A stretch of DNA of 54,992 nt, from NCBI GenBank assembly GCA_029248885.1, contig JAQWIL010000034.1, forward strand, positions 1-54,992, read 5' to 3'. Every line of letters begins with the position of its first letter. The first letter of the stretch is position 1. The DNA is from Flavobacteriaceae bacterium. Its GTDB lineage: Bacteria > Bacteroidota > Bacteroidia > Flavobacteriales > Flavobacteriaceae. Positions 42,683 to 51,576 of the stretch are shown here, piece by piece. Below the pieces are notes generated by a model that saw only the letters and a program-made list of their open reading frames with translations, did no database searches and was not told where the DNA came from. The translations under genes and the position numbers were made by a program.

Positions 42683-43164
42683 TACCAACAATTGACACTT
42701 GGAGCTATCCATTGCGCTTGATGACCGCCTGTTTTTTAATTGTTCTTTCGATTGGTTTTTTTACTGGAATTCGATTTGTGAGTGAAACAGACAGTGCGTC
42801 TCCAGATGGTCTTGTTGAGCACTACAATGGCAACGAGCAGGACGAGGATGTTATGGTGATGAAATTCAAAAAAAGTGCGCAAGAAATGCTCACGATTGTT
42901 CACACCCACATTTTGAGTATGTCGATGTTGTTTTTCCTCACAGGGTTTTTATTGGCACAAACCGCCATTCACCAACGTCTTAAACTTTTCCTGATCATCG
43001 AACCTTTTGTTTCTATTCTTCTCACTTTCGGGGGTTTGTATCTCATTTGGTTTGGGGTAGAGTGGTTTCGATATATTGTGATTTTTTCTGGAATTGCAAT
43101 GACACTGGCTTATTCTGCAGCGGTAATCATTATTCTAAAGCATCTTCACTTATTTAAAAGCTGA
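42679..43164 (+). CDS. Four-TM membrane protein of the porin/FMN operon
   Basis: 161 residues. TMs near 13-33, 77-95, 101-125 and 132-152. An acidic periplasmic stretch of about 40 residues ([20 protein letters not shown]) follows TM1. A His pair (H75, H77) opens TM2 and further histidines flank TM3 and the C-terminus (KHLHLF), so a haem or metal site is imaginable but unproven. Its start overlaps the FMN-binding gene by four bases, strong evidence for joint function. Family not recognised. Confidence 0.7.
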   Translation: MIPTIDTWSYPLRLMTACFLIVLSIGFFTGIRFVSETDSASPDGLVEHYNGNEQDEDVMVMKFKKSAQEMLTIVHTHILSMSMLFFLTGFLLAQTAIHQRLKLFLIIEPFVSILLTFGGLYLIWFGVEWFRYIVIFSGIAMTLAYSAAVIIILKHLHLFKS

Positions 43165-43181
43165 TTTGCCCATTAATTTAG

Positions 43182-43189
43182 TATATTTG
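43182..43189 (+). promoter_or_regulatory. Promoter -7 element of guaB
   Basis: TATATTTG, 27 bp before the preferred guaB ATG. A TTG at 43166-43168 is only 13 bp upstream and probably not the partner box. Confidence 0.6.
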
Positions 43190-43216
43190 CATGCAACTAA
43201 TTGTAAACTAGTTGCT

Positions 43217-44689
43217 ATGTCAAAACAGCCATCGAAAATCACTGCATTGGGTTTAACTTACGATGATGTTTTGCTGGTACCATCCTATTCCGAGGTGCTG
43301 CCACGCGAAGTAAATATCCAATCAAAATTTTCAAGAAATATCCCTTTAAACGTTCCTATCGTTTCTGCTGCGATGGATACCGTAACTGAAAGTCAAATGG
43401 CCATTGCTATGGCTCGAGAAGGGGGGATCGGCGTGCTCCACAAAAACATGACTATCGAAGCCCAAGCCGAAAAAGTTCGTAAAGTCAAGCGTGCTGAATC
43501 AGGAATGATTATTGATCCGGTGACTCTGCCCACTACAGCTCTCGTTTCTGATGCGCAAAAACTTATGACAGAATATCGTATTGGCGGAATCCCGATCGTT
43601 GATTCAAATAGGAAGTTGGTAGGCATCGTTACGAATCGAGATTTGCGTTTTGAAAAAAATGAAGCACGCCCAGTCATGGAAGTGATGACATCTGAAAATC
43701 TGGTTACTGTTCATGAGGGGATTTCGATGCCTGACGCAGAAGAAATTTTGCAGGCACACAAAATCGAAAAACTTCCCGTTTTAGATAAGGACAACCGACT
43801 TGTCGGTTTGATTACATTTAGAGATATTACAAAAGTGAGTTTAAAACCCAATGCCAATAAAGACAGTTATGGCCGCCTACGCGTGGCTGCTGCGGTTGGT
43901 GTTACATGGAATGCTGTGGAACGCTGTGCAGCTTTGGTAAAAGCTGGGGTCGATGGTGTTGTCATCGACACAGCTCATGGCCATACGCAAGGCGTTGTTA
44001 AGGTATTAAAACAAATTAAAAAAGAGCACAAGGATTTGGATGTCGTTGTTGGCAATGTTGCAACAGCTGACGCCGCCACTTTCCTTGTTGAGGCTGGGGC
44101 AGATGGTGTGAAAGTTGGTATTGGACCAGGCTCGATTTGTACCACCCGTGTGGTTGCAGGGGTCGGTTACCCTCAGTTTTCGGCTATCCTCGAAGTTTCA
44201 AAAAGTTTGTTTAAAAAAGGGATTCCCTTGATTGCAGATGGCGGGGTAAGATACACTGGGGATATTGTAAAAGCGATTGGAGCTGGCGCACAATCGGTCA
44301 TGTTGGGTTCCATGTTAGCTGGAACCAAAGAATCGCCTGGAGAGACCATAATTTTTGAGGGAAGAAAATTTAAATCTTACCGTGGGATGGGGTCTGTCGA
44401 AGCCATGCGAGAGGGAAGCAAAGACCGTTATTTTCAGGATGTAGAGGATGATATCAAAAAACTTGTGCCAGAAGGGATCGTTGGTAGAGTTCCTTATAAG
44501 GGTGAGTTATTTGAAAGTATTCATCAGTTTGTCGGAGGACTTCGTGCTGGTATGGGTTATAGCGGTGCAAAGGATATTCCTCAACTTCAAGATAAGGCAA
44601 GTTTTGTTCAGATTACCTCTTCAGGAATTCAAGAAAGTCACCCACATAACGTGGCCATTACAAAAGAAGCACCCAATTATTCTCGATAA
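43217..44689 (+). CDS. guaB: IMP dehydrogenase
   Basis: 490 residues from the ATG at 43217 ([20 protein letters not shown]). The in-frame ATG at 43166 would place the promoter inside the gene. The barrel is interrupted by two CBS domains (about residues 95-215). Catalytic features: [31 protein letters not shown] with the active-site Cys, [10 protein letters not shown], and the flap [20 protein letters not shown]. It converts IMP to XMP, the committed step of GMP synthesis. A SurA-like gene follows four bases later. Confidence 0.97.
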   Translation: MSKQPSKITALGLTYDDVLLVPSYSEVLPREVNIQSKFSRNIPLNVPIVSAAMDTVTESQMAIAMAREGGIGVLHKNMTIEAQAEKVRKVKRAESGMIIDPVTLPTTALVSDAQKLMTEYRIGGIPIVDSNRKLVGIVTNRDLRFEKNEARPVMEVMTSENLVTVHEGISMPDAEEILQAHKIEKLPVLDKDNRLVGLITFRDITKVSLKPNANKDSYGRLRVAAAVGVTWNAVERCAALVKAGVDGVVIDTAHGHTQGVVKVLKQIKKEHKDLDVVVGNVATADAATFLVEAGADGVKVGIGPGSICTTRVVAGVGYPQFSAILEVSKSLFKKGIPLIADGGVRYTGDIVKAIGAGAQSVMLGSMLAGTKESPGETIIFEGRKFKSYRGMGSVEAMREGSKDRYFQDVEDDIKKLVPEGIVGRVPYKGELFESIHQFVGGLRAGMGYSGAKDIPQLQDKASFVQITSSGIQESHPHNVAITKEAPNYSR

Positions 44690-44693
44690 CCAA

Positions 44694-45533
44694 ATGAAGT
44701 TCATATATTTCTGTTTGTTCCTGCTGTTTTCTGCGTGTAGTTTTCCGACAAACGAAGAATCTAATGCAGTGGCTCGAGTAGGAGAAAACTACTTATACCC
44801 CTCTGATTTGCAAGATCAAATTGGCCCGATGTATAATGGGGATAGTTTGCAAATTGCAAATCGTGTGATTGACGATTGGGCAGAGCAGTTGTTATACCTC
44901 AAGAAAGCAGAAATCAACTTAAGTTCTTTCGAAAAGAAACAGCTCGATGAATTGGTAAAGACTTATCGCAACGACTTGTACGTCAAAACCTATAAGGACA
45001 AGGCAATTCAATCTCAGTTGGATTCTGTAGTTGAGCAAGCTGAAATTCAGGAGTATTTTGAACAGAACAAAGTGAATTTTAGAACCAATAAAGATTTGTT
45101 GCGTGGTCGTTATGTTCGGGTTCGAAATGAAAACTATAATTTGCGCACAATTCGTCGTGGTCTTCGACGTTTTAACGATGATGACAAGATTTTTTTAGAC
45201 TCAATTGCCCTTCAGTTTACAACCTACTCAATGAATGATTCAATATGGGTTCAGGCATCCCAATTTTTTAATCGTTTGCCTTCAATTAGCGATAGACGTT
45301 ATAAAAATTTCTTAAAAAATGACACTTTCTTTGAATTACAAGATTCTTTAGAGGTATATTTGGTGATGGTTGAAGAAGTTGTTTTGCGCAACGATTTGGC
45401 TCCGTTGGAATATGTCACGCCAACGTTAAAGCAAATTTTAATCAACAAACGGAAATTAGAATTAATGCGCCAATTTGATAGAGAAATTATTGAAGAGGGA
45501 TTGCGTCAAAAGACCTACGAAGTATATGAATAA
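44694..45533 (+). CDS. SurA-like periplasmic lipoprotein without a visible PPIase domain
   Basis: 279 residues from the ATG at MKFIYFCLFLLFSACSFP (lipobox Cys near residue 15); longer upstream starts lie inside guaB. The opening VARVGENYLYPSDLQDQIGP resembles the N-terminal chaperone helices of SurA/PpiC proteins, but no parvulin domain follows. The rest is helical and charged (EIQEYFEQNKVNFR, RGRYVRVRNENYNLR). It is probably an outer-membrane-protein chaperone working with the next gene, which overlaps it by eight bases. Confidence 0.72.
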   Translation: MKFIYFCLFLLFSACSFPTNEESNAVARVGENYLYPSDLQDQIGPMYNGDSLQIANRVIDDWAEQLLYLKKAEINLSSFEKKQLDELVKTYRNDLYVKTYKDKAIQSQLDSVVEQAEIQEYFEQNKVNFRTNKDLLRGRYVRVRNENYNLRTIRRGLRRFNDDDKIFLDSIALQFTTYSMNDSIWVQASQFFNRLPSISDRRYKNFLKNDTFFELQDSLEVYLVMVEEVVLRNDLAPLEYVTPTLKQILINKRKLELMRQFDREIIEEGLRQKTYEVYE

Positions 45534-46902
45534 TCGGTTTAGCACTCTGTGTGTATTATTTCTTTTTGGCAGCTTTCTTTCGAGTTATGCCCAAACAGAT
45601 AGTATCTCAAAACCCACTAGAATTAAAATCGATGGTGTTGCTGCTGTCATTGGAGATTATGTGATTCTTGACTCTGATGTGGACAAGGCCTATATTGACC
45701 TAGAATCTCAAGGAATACCAACATCCAATATTGAAAGGTGTAGTCTTTTGGGTAAATTGATGGAGGACAAACTCTATGCGCATCATGCCGAACAAGACAG
45801 CTTAGAAGTGAGTGATGCAGAGATTAATGATTACGTAGGCAGAACCATAGACTATTTTGTGCAAGAACTTGGAAGTATGGAAAAGGTTCTTGAATTCTAC
45901 AAGAAAAAGGATGAGCAAAGCTTTCGAAGTGAATTGTTTGACATCAATCGAGTGCAACAGCTCTCGCAAAGGATGCAAGCCAATATCGTTGAAGAAATCG
46001 AAGTGACACCAGAAGAAGTACGAACTTTTTTTGACAAAATACCAGCAGACCAACGTCCTGTTTTTGGTGCTGAACTTGAAATTGCCCAGATTGTTGTTGA
46101 GCCAACTCCTACGGAAGTAGAGGTTGAAAGATCAATCCGCATGTTGGAAACGATGCGCAACGATGTATTGGAAAATGGTTCGAGTTTTGCGTCTAAAGCA
46201 ATTTTATATTCCCAAGACCCTGGCTCTCGATCTCGTGGCGGAAGATATACTCTCGACCGCAAACGTCCAGTCATGGTGAAAGAGTTTAGGGATCAGGCAT
46301 ACCGTCTTCGTGAGGGAGAAGTATCCCAGCCGTTCCAAACAGACTTTGGATGGCACATCGTTACGGTAGACAAAATTCGTGGCCAACTCATAGACGTTCG
46401 CCATGTTCTCCTTGTTCCAGAGATTTCTGCTAAGGAACTCAAAGATGCAAAAGACAAACTCGAACTGATTCGAAAAAGAATTCAAGATGGAGAGATTACC
46501 TTTTCTGATGCTGCCCTTGAGTTTTCAGAAGACAAAGACACTGCTGCTAATGGGGGCGTTTTGATCAATCCCGCCTCTGGAGACACCAAATTTGAGCTGA
46601 CCAAACTCGACCCAACGATTTACAATCAAATTTTAAACCTTGAGGATAATCAAATTTCTCCACCGGTTATTGATGAAGATCGATCTGGTAACAAAAAATA
46701 CAAAATTCTAATGGTAACCAATCGCTACGACCAACACCAAGCTGATTTTGCAACAGATTATGTGAAAATTAAGGATTTGGCGCTAAAGGAAAAGCAGCTC
46801 GATGCCATACAAAAGTGGATGGGTGAGAAAATCGATGACACCTTCGTAAATGTGAATCGCTCATACAGAAGTTGTGACTTCTCAAATAAGTGGTTTCAGT
46901 AA
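45526..46902 (+). CDS. SurA-type peptidyl-prolyl isomerase and chaperone
   Basis: 458 residues from ATG 45526. Signal peptide LCVLFLFGSFLSSYAQ. The N-terminal chaperone segment contains IDGVAAVIGDYVILDSDVDK and the helical ELGSMEKVLEFYKKK region. Two parvulin-like domains follow: FGAELEIAQIVVEPT to QPFQTDFGWHIVTVDKI (about 185-285) and IDVRHVLLVPEISAKEL onward. It should escort outer-membrane beta-barrel proteins through the periplasm, as SurA does in proteobacteria. Its first eight bases overlap the upstream lipoprotein gene. Confidence 0.88.
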   Translation: MNNRFSTLCVLFLFGSFLSSYAQTDSISKPTRIKIDGVAAVIGDYVILDSDVDKAYIDLESQGIPTSNIERCSLLGKLMEDKLYAHHAEQDSLEVSDAEINDYVGRTIDYFVQELGSMEKVLEFYKKKDEQSFRSELFDINRVQQLSQRMQANIVEEIEVTPEEVRTFFDKIPADQRPVFGAELEIAQIVVEPTPTEVEVERSIRMLETMRNDVLENGSSFASKAILYSQDPGSRSRGGRYTLDRKRPVMVKEFRDQAYRLREGEVSQPFQTDFGWHIVTVDKIRGQLIDVRHVLLVPEISAKELKDAKDKLELIRKRIQDGEITFSDAALEFSEDKDTAANGGVLINPASGDTKFELTKLDPTIYNQILNLEDNQISPPVIDEDRSGNKKYKILMVTNRYDQHQADFATDYVKIKDLALKEKQLDAIQKWMGEKIDDTFVNVNRSYRSCDFSNKWFQ

Positions 46903-47029
46903 CGAGAAAGCATTCGCGATTAAACGGGCTTTACATTCGTTTGTTCACCTGTCTTTTTCGAAGATTCTTGTCCGAACCAGTTCCCCATCAAAACCTTGAT
47001 TTACAGTAGGATAATTGTCTACTATGCCT

Positions 47030-47037
47030 TAATTTTG
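47030..47037 (+). promoter_or_regulatory. Possible promoter of ccsBA
   Basis: TAATTTTG fits TAnnTTTG, 15 bp before the ATG. No well-spaced TTTG. The rest of the 150-bp gap after the SurA gene shows nothing. Confidence 0.4.
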
Positions 47038-47052
47038 AAAAAAAAATAAGCT

Positions 47053-50000
47053 ATGGAACAAGCCATGAAGTTGTTGCGTTTTTTGTTTTCAACTCGGCTT
47101 ACAGCCATATTGTTTATCGTGTTTTGCGTTGCGATGGCTGTGGGTACTTTTGTGGAAAGCATTCACAACACAACTACCGCTAGGATTTGGGTCTACAATG
47201 CTTGGTGGTTTGAGGCAATCATGGGTGTTTTCATCTTAAATTTTATTGGTAACATCAAAAAATACCGTCTTTTGCGATGGGAAAAATGGCCCGTTCTTCT
47301 ACTTCATCTGGCTTGGATTTTAATCATTTTTGGTGCTTTTGTTACCCGTTATTTTGGTTATGAAGGGGTTATGCCTATTCGCGAGGGAGAAACTACCAAT
47401 ACATTTTTAAGTGAAAAGACCTATGTCACCATTTTGGTCGATGGCGAAATGGATGGAAACCTCCAGCGAAAAAAGCTTCAAGATGATTTTTTGTTTGCCG
47501 AAGTTACCAATAATTCTTTTCGTTGGAAAAGCACTTTCGATGCACAAGACTTTTCAGTAGAATATGTTGACTTTATGTCAAATGCTGCAGAGGATTTGGT
47601 CGAAGATCCTGACGGGGAGTTTTTTCTTAAAATTGTAGAGGCTGGTGATGGGAATCGCCATGACCACTTTATCGGATTTGGAGAGATTGTAAATATTCAC
47701 AACGTTTTATTCACGCTCAACAATCCAACTGATGGGGCAATCAATATTGAATGGGATCAAGTCAATGATCACTACACGATTGACACGCCATTTGGAGGTA
47801 CAAGCATGCAGATGGCATCGCAGACTCTTAAAGAGGTGCCAGTGGACACACAATTACCGCTCCACTTTCGGTCACTGTATTCCCTTGCTGGTATGCAGTT
47901 TGTGTTTCCCGATCCAGTGATTCAGGGATCCTATCAAATTGTGAAAGATGAAGAATCTTTTCAAGATGCACTAACGCTTAAAATCACTACAGAGGGCAAG
48001 TCGGAAACCATACAAGTTCTGGGTGCAAAAGGGTTTACCAACGACCCCAAACAGATTTCCCTAGGTGATTTGGATTTTTGGGTTCAATATGGGTCATTAC
48101 AACATGAGTTGCCGTTTGCTTTAAAACTCAATGACTTTATTGCCGAAAAATATCCTGGAACCGAAAAAAGCTACAGTAGCTTTATGAGTAGAGTTAGTGT
48201 AGCAGATTACCCTCCATTTGATTACGATATTTATATGAATCACATCTTGGATCACAAGGGGTATCGTTTTTTTCAAGCTTCATTTGACCCCGACGAAAAA
48301 GGAACAGTACTCTCTGTAAATCATGACTTTTGGGGAACGTGGATTACCTATATTGGCTATTTCATTCTTTATATTGGCTTGCTTGGGATCATGTTTTTTG
48401 GAAAAACGAGATTTAAATCTCTCTCAAAAACTCTTGAAAAAATAAGATCAAAAAAAGCTTCATTGACAGCAATTGTTCTTTTGTTTAGTGTTTCTGTATT
48501 CTCTCAAACTCACCAACATGAATCAACAGCAATACAAGACCTCGATTCTACTTTGATGCGTCAAGCAGTTCCGGTTGAACAAGCTGCTAAGTTTGGAAAA
48601 CTTGTCATTCAAGATTTTGGTGGCCGAATGAAACCTGCGAATACCTTTGCCTCTGAGTTGATACGAAAAGTGAGTAAGTCAGATACCTATCAGTCTTTAA
48701 ATGCAGATCAAGTTTTGTTATCGATTCAACAAAACCCGTTGTTGTGGTATCAAGTCCCTTTTATTTATTTAAAAAGAGGGAATGACAGTTTACGAAGACT
48801 CGCTGGGGTCGATGAAAAAGCAAAATACGCATCATTTGTTGATTTCTTTGACAAGGATGGAAGCTACAAGCTCGCCAAACCCTTAGAGGGCGCTTATAAA
48901 GCTGCTACACCAAACCAGTTTCAAAAAGATTTTATAGAGACCGACCGTAGGATTAATCTTCTGTATAGCGCGATAGAAGGTAAAGTTCTTCGAATTTTTC
49001 CAGTTCCAGATGATGCAAAGGACAAGTGGGTTTCTTTTGTTGAGGCACCTGACTTTTCTTTTCAAGGAGTTGATTCCCTTTATGTGGCCAATGTCATGCC
49101 ACTATACATCGGAGCGTTGCGACAAGGCGCCTATAACCAAGCCGATGAACTTTTGGAAAGCATATCTGGATTTCAGAGAAAATATGGCAATGACATCATG
49201 CCTTCGCAAGAAAAGATTGATGCAGAAATCATGTACAACCAATACGACATCTTCAAAAAGCTTTTTGCCTGGTATATGTATGTAGGAATGCTTATGTTTT
49301 TGGTGCTTATTTTTCAAATTCTGTATGATACACGCATTTTTGGCTTTGTTGTGAAGCTATGTATAGGTCTTATCAGTTTGCTGTTTGTTGTGCAAACGGT
49401 TGGGATGGGAGCTCGATGGTACATTTCGGGTCATGCACCGTGGAGTGACGCCTATGAATCGATGCTTTATGTGGCATGGGCAACCGTGGGTATGGGATTG
49501 GCTTTTGGGCGAAAATCCAAACTGACAATTGCAGCGACTGCTTTTGTAGCTTCCATGGTGTTGATGATTGCTCATTGGAATTGGATGGATCCTGAAATTG
49601 CAAACCTCGTCCCTGTTCTAGACAGTTACTGGTTGATGATTCATGTTGCCGTAATTGTTGGAAGCTATGGACCATTTGCCCTAGGCATGATTGTCGGTTT
49701 TATCGCAATGATTTTGATGATTTTAACAACTGAGAAAACAAAAAAGCGAATTCGATTAACAATTGATGAACTGACAGTCGTCAACGAGCTTGCACTCACT
49801 GTTGGAGTGGTGATGTTGACGATCGGAAACTTTCTCGGTGGTCAATGGGCCAACGAAAGTTGGGGAAGATATTGGGGTTGGGATCCTAAAGAAACTTGGG
49901 CACTAATCAGCATTCTCGTTTATGCTTTTGTTCTACACATGCGACTAATTCCTGGGATGCGAAGCAAATGGTTGTTTAACCTTATGTCAGTCATCGCTTT

Positions 50001-50181
50001 TGCCAGTATTATCATGACTTATTTTGGTGTAAATTTCTATCTGGTTGGCTTGCATTCTTATGCAAGTGGCGATAAGGTGATTACGCCAAGCTTTGTGTAT
50101 TATTCGATCGCCATCGTTTCTGTGGTCGGATTGGTTTCTATCTTACGATATAACAAATACTTTGGAAAAAAATCTACATAA
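47053..50181 (+). CDS. ccsBA: Cytochrome c biogenesis protein CcsBA (ResB-ResC fusion)
   Basis: 1042 residues. The first 450 are ResB/CcsB-like: TMs at LTAILFIVFCVAMAVGTFVE, EAIMGVFILNFIGN and VLLLHLAWILIIFGAFV, a large periplasmic domain, and a TM at ITYIGYFILYIGLLGIMFFG. A second signal-like TM (VLLFSVSVFSQTHQH, near 480) and another periplasmic domain lead to the CcsA half (about 730-1030) with the haem-handling motif WGRYWGWDPKETWALI and flanking His residues. It exports haem and ligates it to apocytochrome c (System II). ATG 47053 is used; the ATG four codons later is equally good. Confidence 0.93.
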   Translation: MEQAMKLLRFLFSTRLTAILFIVFCVAMAVGTFVESIHNTTTARIWVYNAWWFEAIMGVFILNFIGNIKKYRLLRWEKWPVLLLHLAWILIIFGAFVTRYFGYEGVMPIREGETTNTFLSEKTYVTILVDGEMDGNLQRKKLQDDFLFAEVTNNSFRWKSTFDAQDFSVEYVDFMSNAAEDLVEDPDGEFFLKIVEAGDGNRHDHFIGFGEIVNIHNVLFTLNNPTDGAINIEWDQVNDHYTIDTPFGGTSMQMASQTLKEVPVDTQLPLHFRSLYSLAGMQFVFPDPVIQGSYQIVKDEESFQDALTLKITTEGKSETIQVLGAKGFTNDPKQISLGDLDFWVQYGSLQHELPFALKLNDFIAEKYPGTEKSYSSFMSRVSVADYPPFDYDIYMNHILDHKGYRFFQASFDPDEKGTVLSVNHDFWGTWITYIGYFILYIGLLGIMFFGKTRFKSLSKTLEKIRSKKASLTAIVLLFSVSVFSQTHQHESTAIQDLDSTLMRQAVPVEQAAKFGKLVIQDFGGRMKPANTFASELIRKVSKSDTYQSLNADQVLLSIQQNPLLWYQVPFIYLKRGNDSLRRLAGVDEKAKYASFVDFFDKDGSYKLAKPLEGAYKAATPNQFQKDFIETDRRINLLYSAIEGKVLRIFPVPDDAKDKWVSFVEAPDFSFQGVDSLYVANVMPLYIGALRQGAYNQADELLESISGFQRKYGNDIMPSQEKIDAEIMYNQYDIFKKLFAWYMYVGMLMFLVLIFQILYDTRIFGFVVKLCIGLISLLFVVQTVGMGARWYISGHAPWSDAYESMLYVAWATVGMGLAFGRKSKLTIAATAFVASMVLMIAHWNWMDPEIANLVPVLDSYWLMIHVAVIVGSYGPFALGMIVGFIAMILMILTTEKTKKRIRLTIDELTVVNELALTVGVVMLTIGNFLGGQWANESWGRYWGWDPKETWALISILVYAFVLHMRLIPGMRSKWLFNLMSVIAFASIIMTYFGVNFYLVGLHSYASGDKVITPSFVYYSIAIVSVVGLVSILRYNKYFGKKST

Positions 50182-50374
50182 AAAATGGTTTTGGTACGCA
50201 ATCATTGGGCTAATGCTTAATGGCCTTGGATTGAGCATGGTTGGAGAAGCAATTATTGCCAAGTCAAATGGCGAGGCATGGTTTTTGTTTGGCACATTTG
50301 GACTTATTCTTGTAAATTCGGGCTTATGTTTTTTTGGTACAGCAGTTGGTATTCGCTACGCAAACCGTTCCTGA
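50162..50374 (+). CDS. Small two-TM membrane protein
   Basis: 70 residues from a TTG that overlaps the end of ccsBA by 20 bases. A basic start (EKNLHKKWFWY) precedes TM1 (AIIGLMLNGLGLSMVGEAII) and TM2 (AWFLFGTFGLILVNSGLCFF), with a tail of GIRYANRS. Both segments are hydrophobic and well formed, which argues for a real protein. It may assist CcsBA; nothing else is known. It overlaps the following secreted-protein gene in another frame. Confidence 0.6.
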   Translation: MEKNLHKKWFWYAIIGLMLNGLGLSMVGEAIIAKSNGEAWFLFGTFGLILVNSGLCFFGTAVGIRYANRS

Positions 50375-50967
50375 TTTGCATTTTTTTTGCTGGTTATTTT
50401 AGTTCTTTTGGGCAAGAAAATCAGGGAGAAACTCCTCTTTTTTCAATACCCAACAAACCGATTTTGGGCATAATGACCAATGAAAAATCAATTGATGATT
50501 TTTCGTTTCTCAACAAGAAAGATGAGCCCAACAAGTCCCTTTTTGCGAAAGAAGAATATTTAGATTCATCTGCTCCTTATCTAAAAAGATTGCGCAAAAG
50601 AGAGGAGGATAACGCCAACATGGGCTATTTGGGAGACACCTATTTGGGGGATGTCAACACAACTTCCAACAAAGCTATTATTGTATGTCGTGATTTTGAA
50701 TATGAAGACGGAGACCGTGTTCAAATTTTACTTAACGATGAAGTGATACTTCCAAACTTATACCTTAAAAATCAATTCTTTGTTATGCAAATCGATCTAA
50801 AACTTGGATTTAATAAGTTTGATTTTAAAGCCTTAAATCAGGGTTCTTCTGGTCCGAATACCGCTGAATTGAGAGTCTTTGACGAGGATCAAAAACTACT
50901 CTCATCCAATCAATGGAATTTGTCCACTGGCGCAACGGCAACTTTTATTGTCGTAAAGCAGATGTAA
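50326..50967 (+). CDS. Secreted protein of unknown function
   Basis: 213 residues if started at ATG 50326. The signal peptide is SLRKPFLICIFFAGYFSSFG, cleaved before QENQG. The mature part has an acidic and polar N-terminal half (KREEDNANMGYLGDTYLGDV) and a beta-sandwich-like C-terminus: VQILLNDEVILPNLYLKNQF, FNKFDFKALNQGSSGPNTA and TGATATFIVVKQM. This is common in Bacteroidota secreted proteins of unknown role. No ATG, GTG or TTG lies right before the positively charged RK, so the true start could also be a rare codon near 50356-50371. It overlaps the small membrane protein gene by 49 bases. Confidence 0.65.
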   Translation: MFFWYSSWYSLRKPFLICIFFAGYFSSFGQENQGETPLFSIPNKPILGIMTNEKSIDDFSFLNKKDEPNKSLFAKEEYLDSSAPYLKRLRKREEDNANMGYLGDTYLGDVNTTSNKAIIVCRDFEYEDGDRVQILLNDEVILPNLYLKNQFFVMQIDLKLGFNKFDFKALNQGSSGPNTAELRVFDEDQKLLSSNQWNLSTGATATFIVVKQM

Positions 50968-50981
50968 TTAACAAATATTCC

Positions 50982-51009
50982 AAAAAAAAAGGGGAGTGAA
51001 TACTCCCCT
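50982..51009 (-). terminator. Terminator of the acidic membrane-protein gene (minus strand)
   Basis: Hairpin AGGGGAGT-loop-ACTCCCCT; read on the minus strand it is followed by nine T. It suits the gene whose stop is 21 bases upstream on that strand. Confidence 0.85.
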
Positions 51010-51029
51010 AATAACTAGATTTTAAGCTG

Positions 51030-51221
51030 TTATTCTTCTGAAGATTCTTCTTCAGTTGCTTCTTCAGTTACTTCTTCAGTTACTTCTTCAGTTGCTTCTT
51101 CAACTACAACTTCCTCTGTTGTTGCTTCTGCTGACACAGTCGCTTCAGAGCTGTCTTTTGTGAAAAAGTATATGGCCATTGCTAGGGCAATAAGCACAAA
51201 TACCCATAATTTATTCTTCAT
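51030..51221 (-). CDS. Small membrane-anchored acidic repeat protein
   Basis: 63 residues. A basic start (MKNKLWVF) and a single TM (VFVLIALAMAIYFFT) are followed by a 40-residue tail made almost wholly of Glu, Val, Thr and Ala in four-residue repeats (VTEE, ATEE). The tail is encoded by a 12-bp tandem repeat. Strongly acidic and probably disordered; topology suggests the tail is periplasmic. It has its own promoter and terminator, which supports a real gene. Function unknown. Confidence 0.7.
   Translation of the reverse strand: MKNKLWVFVLIALAMAIYFFTKDSSEATVSAEATTEEVVVEEATEEVTEEVTEEATEEESSEE
51048..51095 (-). repeat. 12-bp tandem repeat inside the acidic protein gene
   Basis: Four units TTCTTCAGTTRC (51048-51059, 51060-51071, 51072-51083, 51084-51095), followed by a diverged fifth (51096-51107). 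The units encode TEEV or TEEA on the minus strand and may change in number by slippage without breaking the frame. Confidence 0.85.
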
Positions 51222-51243
51222 TTTGAGTGTGTTTTTATATGGA

Positions 51244-51251
51244 CAAATTTA
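51244..51251 (-). promoter_or_regulatory. Promoter -7 element of the acidic protein gene
   Basis: On the minus strand TAAATTTG, 22 bp before the ATG. No well-spaced TTTG. Confidence 0.5.
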
Positions 51252-51372
51252 ATTATTCCCATTGAAATAACGATCATAAACCAAACTATTTCTAGTTGTT
51301 GCGTGTTTGAAGCAGATGTTGAGTTACTTTTTTTAAGGTAAAGCCAACTTGTTTAAACAATACCAATCATCT

Positions 51373-51444
51373 CGCTTTGAAAATCACACAAAGACAGGGA
51401 TTACGTTGTGATCCTCCAAAGCTCCGCTTTGAAAATCACACAAA
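51373..51444. repeat. 20-bp direct repeat pair downstream of tRNA-Arg
   Basis: CGCTTTGAAAATCACACAAA at 51373-51392 is repeated exactly at 51425-51444 (52-bp period). Between lies GACAGGGATTACGTTGTGAT and more. No gene is seen in the 276-bp region from 51222 to 51497; it holds only a promoter, these repeats and a terminator. Confidence 0.75.
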
Positions 51445-51480
51445 CAAAAAAACGCTCAAGCAAGCTAGGCGTTTTTTCTT
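51445..51480 (-). terminator. Terminator of tRNA-Arg (minus strand)
   Basis: Arms AAAAAACGC and GCGTTTTTT around an imperfect loop. On the minus strand a run of seven T follows. Confidence 0.7.
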
Positions 51481-51497
51481 ATTGTGCGATTTATTCG

Positions 51498-51571
51498 TGA
51501 TCGCGATAGGATTCGAACCTATGACCGTCTGCTTAGAAGGCAGATGCTCTATCCAGCTGAGCTACGCGACC
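51498..51571 (-). tRNA. tRNA-Arg (anticodon TCT)
   Basis: 74-nt cloverleaf on the minus strand: acceptor GGTCGCG/CGCGATC (one G-U), anticodon loop CTTCTAA in stem TCTGC/GCAGA giving TCT, T arm ATAGG-TTCGAAT-CCTAT. No CCA encoded. It is 43 bp downstream of tRNA-Ser and probably co-transcribed. Confidence 0.96.
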
Positions 51572-51576
51572 TGATA

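Noticed and set aside
43166..43216. Longer guaB start at 43166
   Set aside because: The promoter box TATATTTG (43182-43189) would lie inside the gene, and the extra residues do not match IMP dehydrogenases.
51048..51107. CRISPR-like repeat array
   Set aside because: The 12-bp units are contiguous with no spacers and encode protein repeats. No cas genes and no CRISPR array were seen anywhere in the window.
51377..51574. 65-codon plus-strand frame ending in GFEPMTVCLEGRCSIQLSYAT
   Set aside because: This is the antisense of tRNA-Arg read as protein, a well-known false gene.
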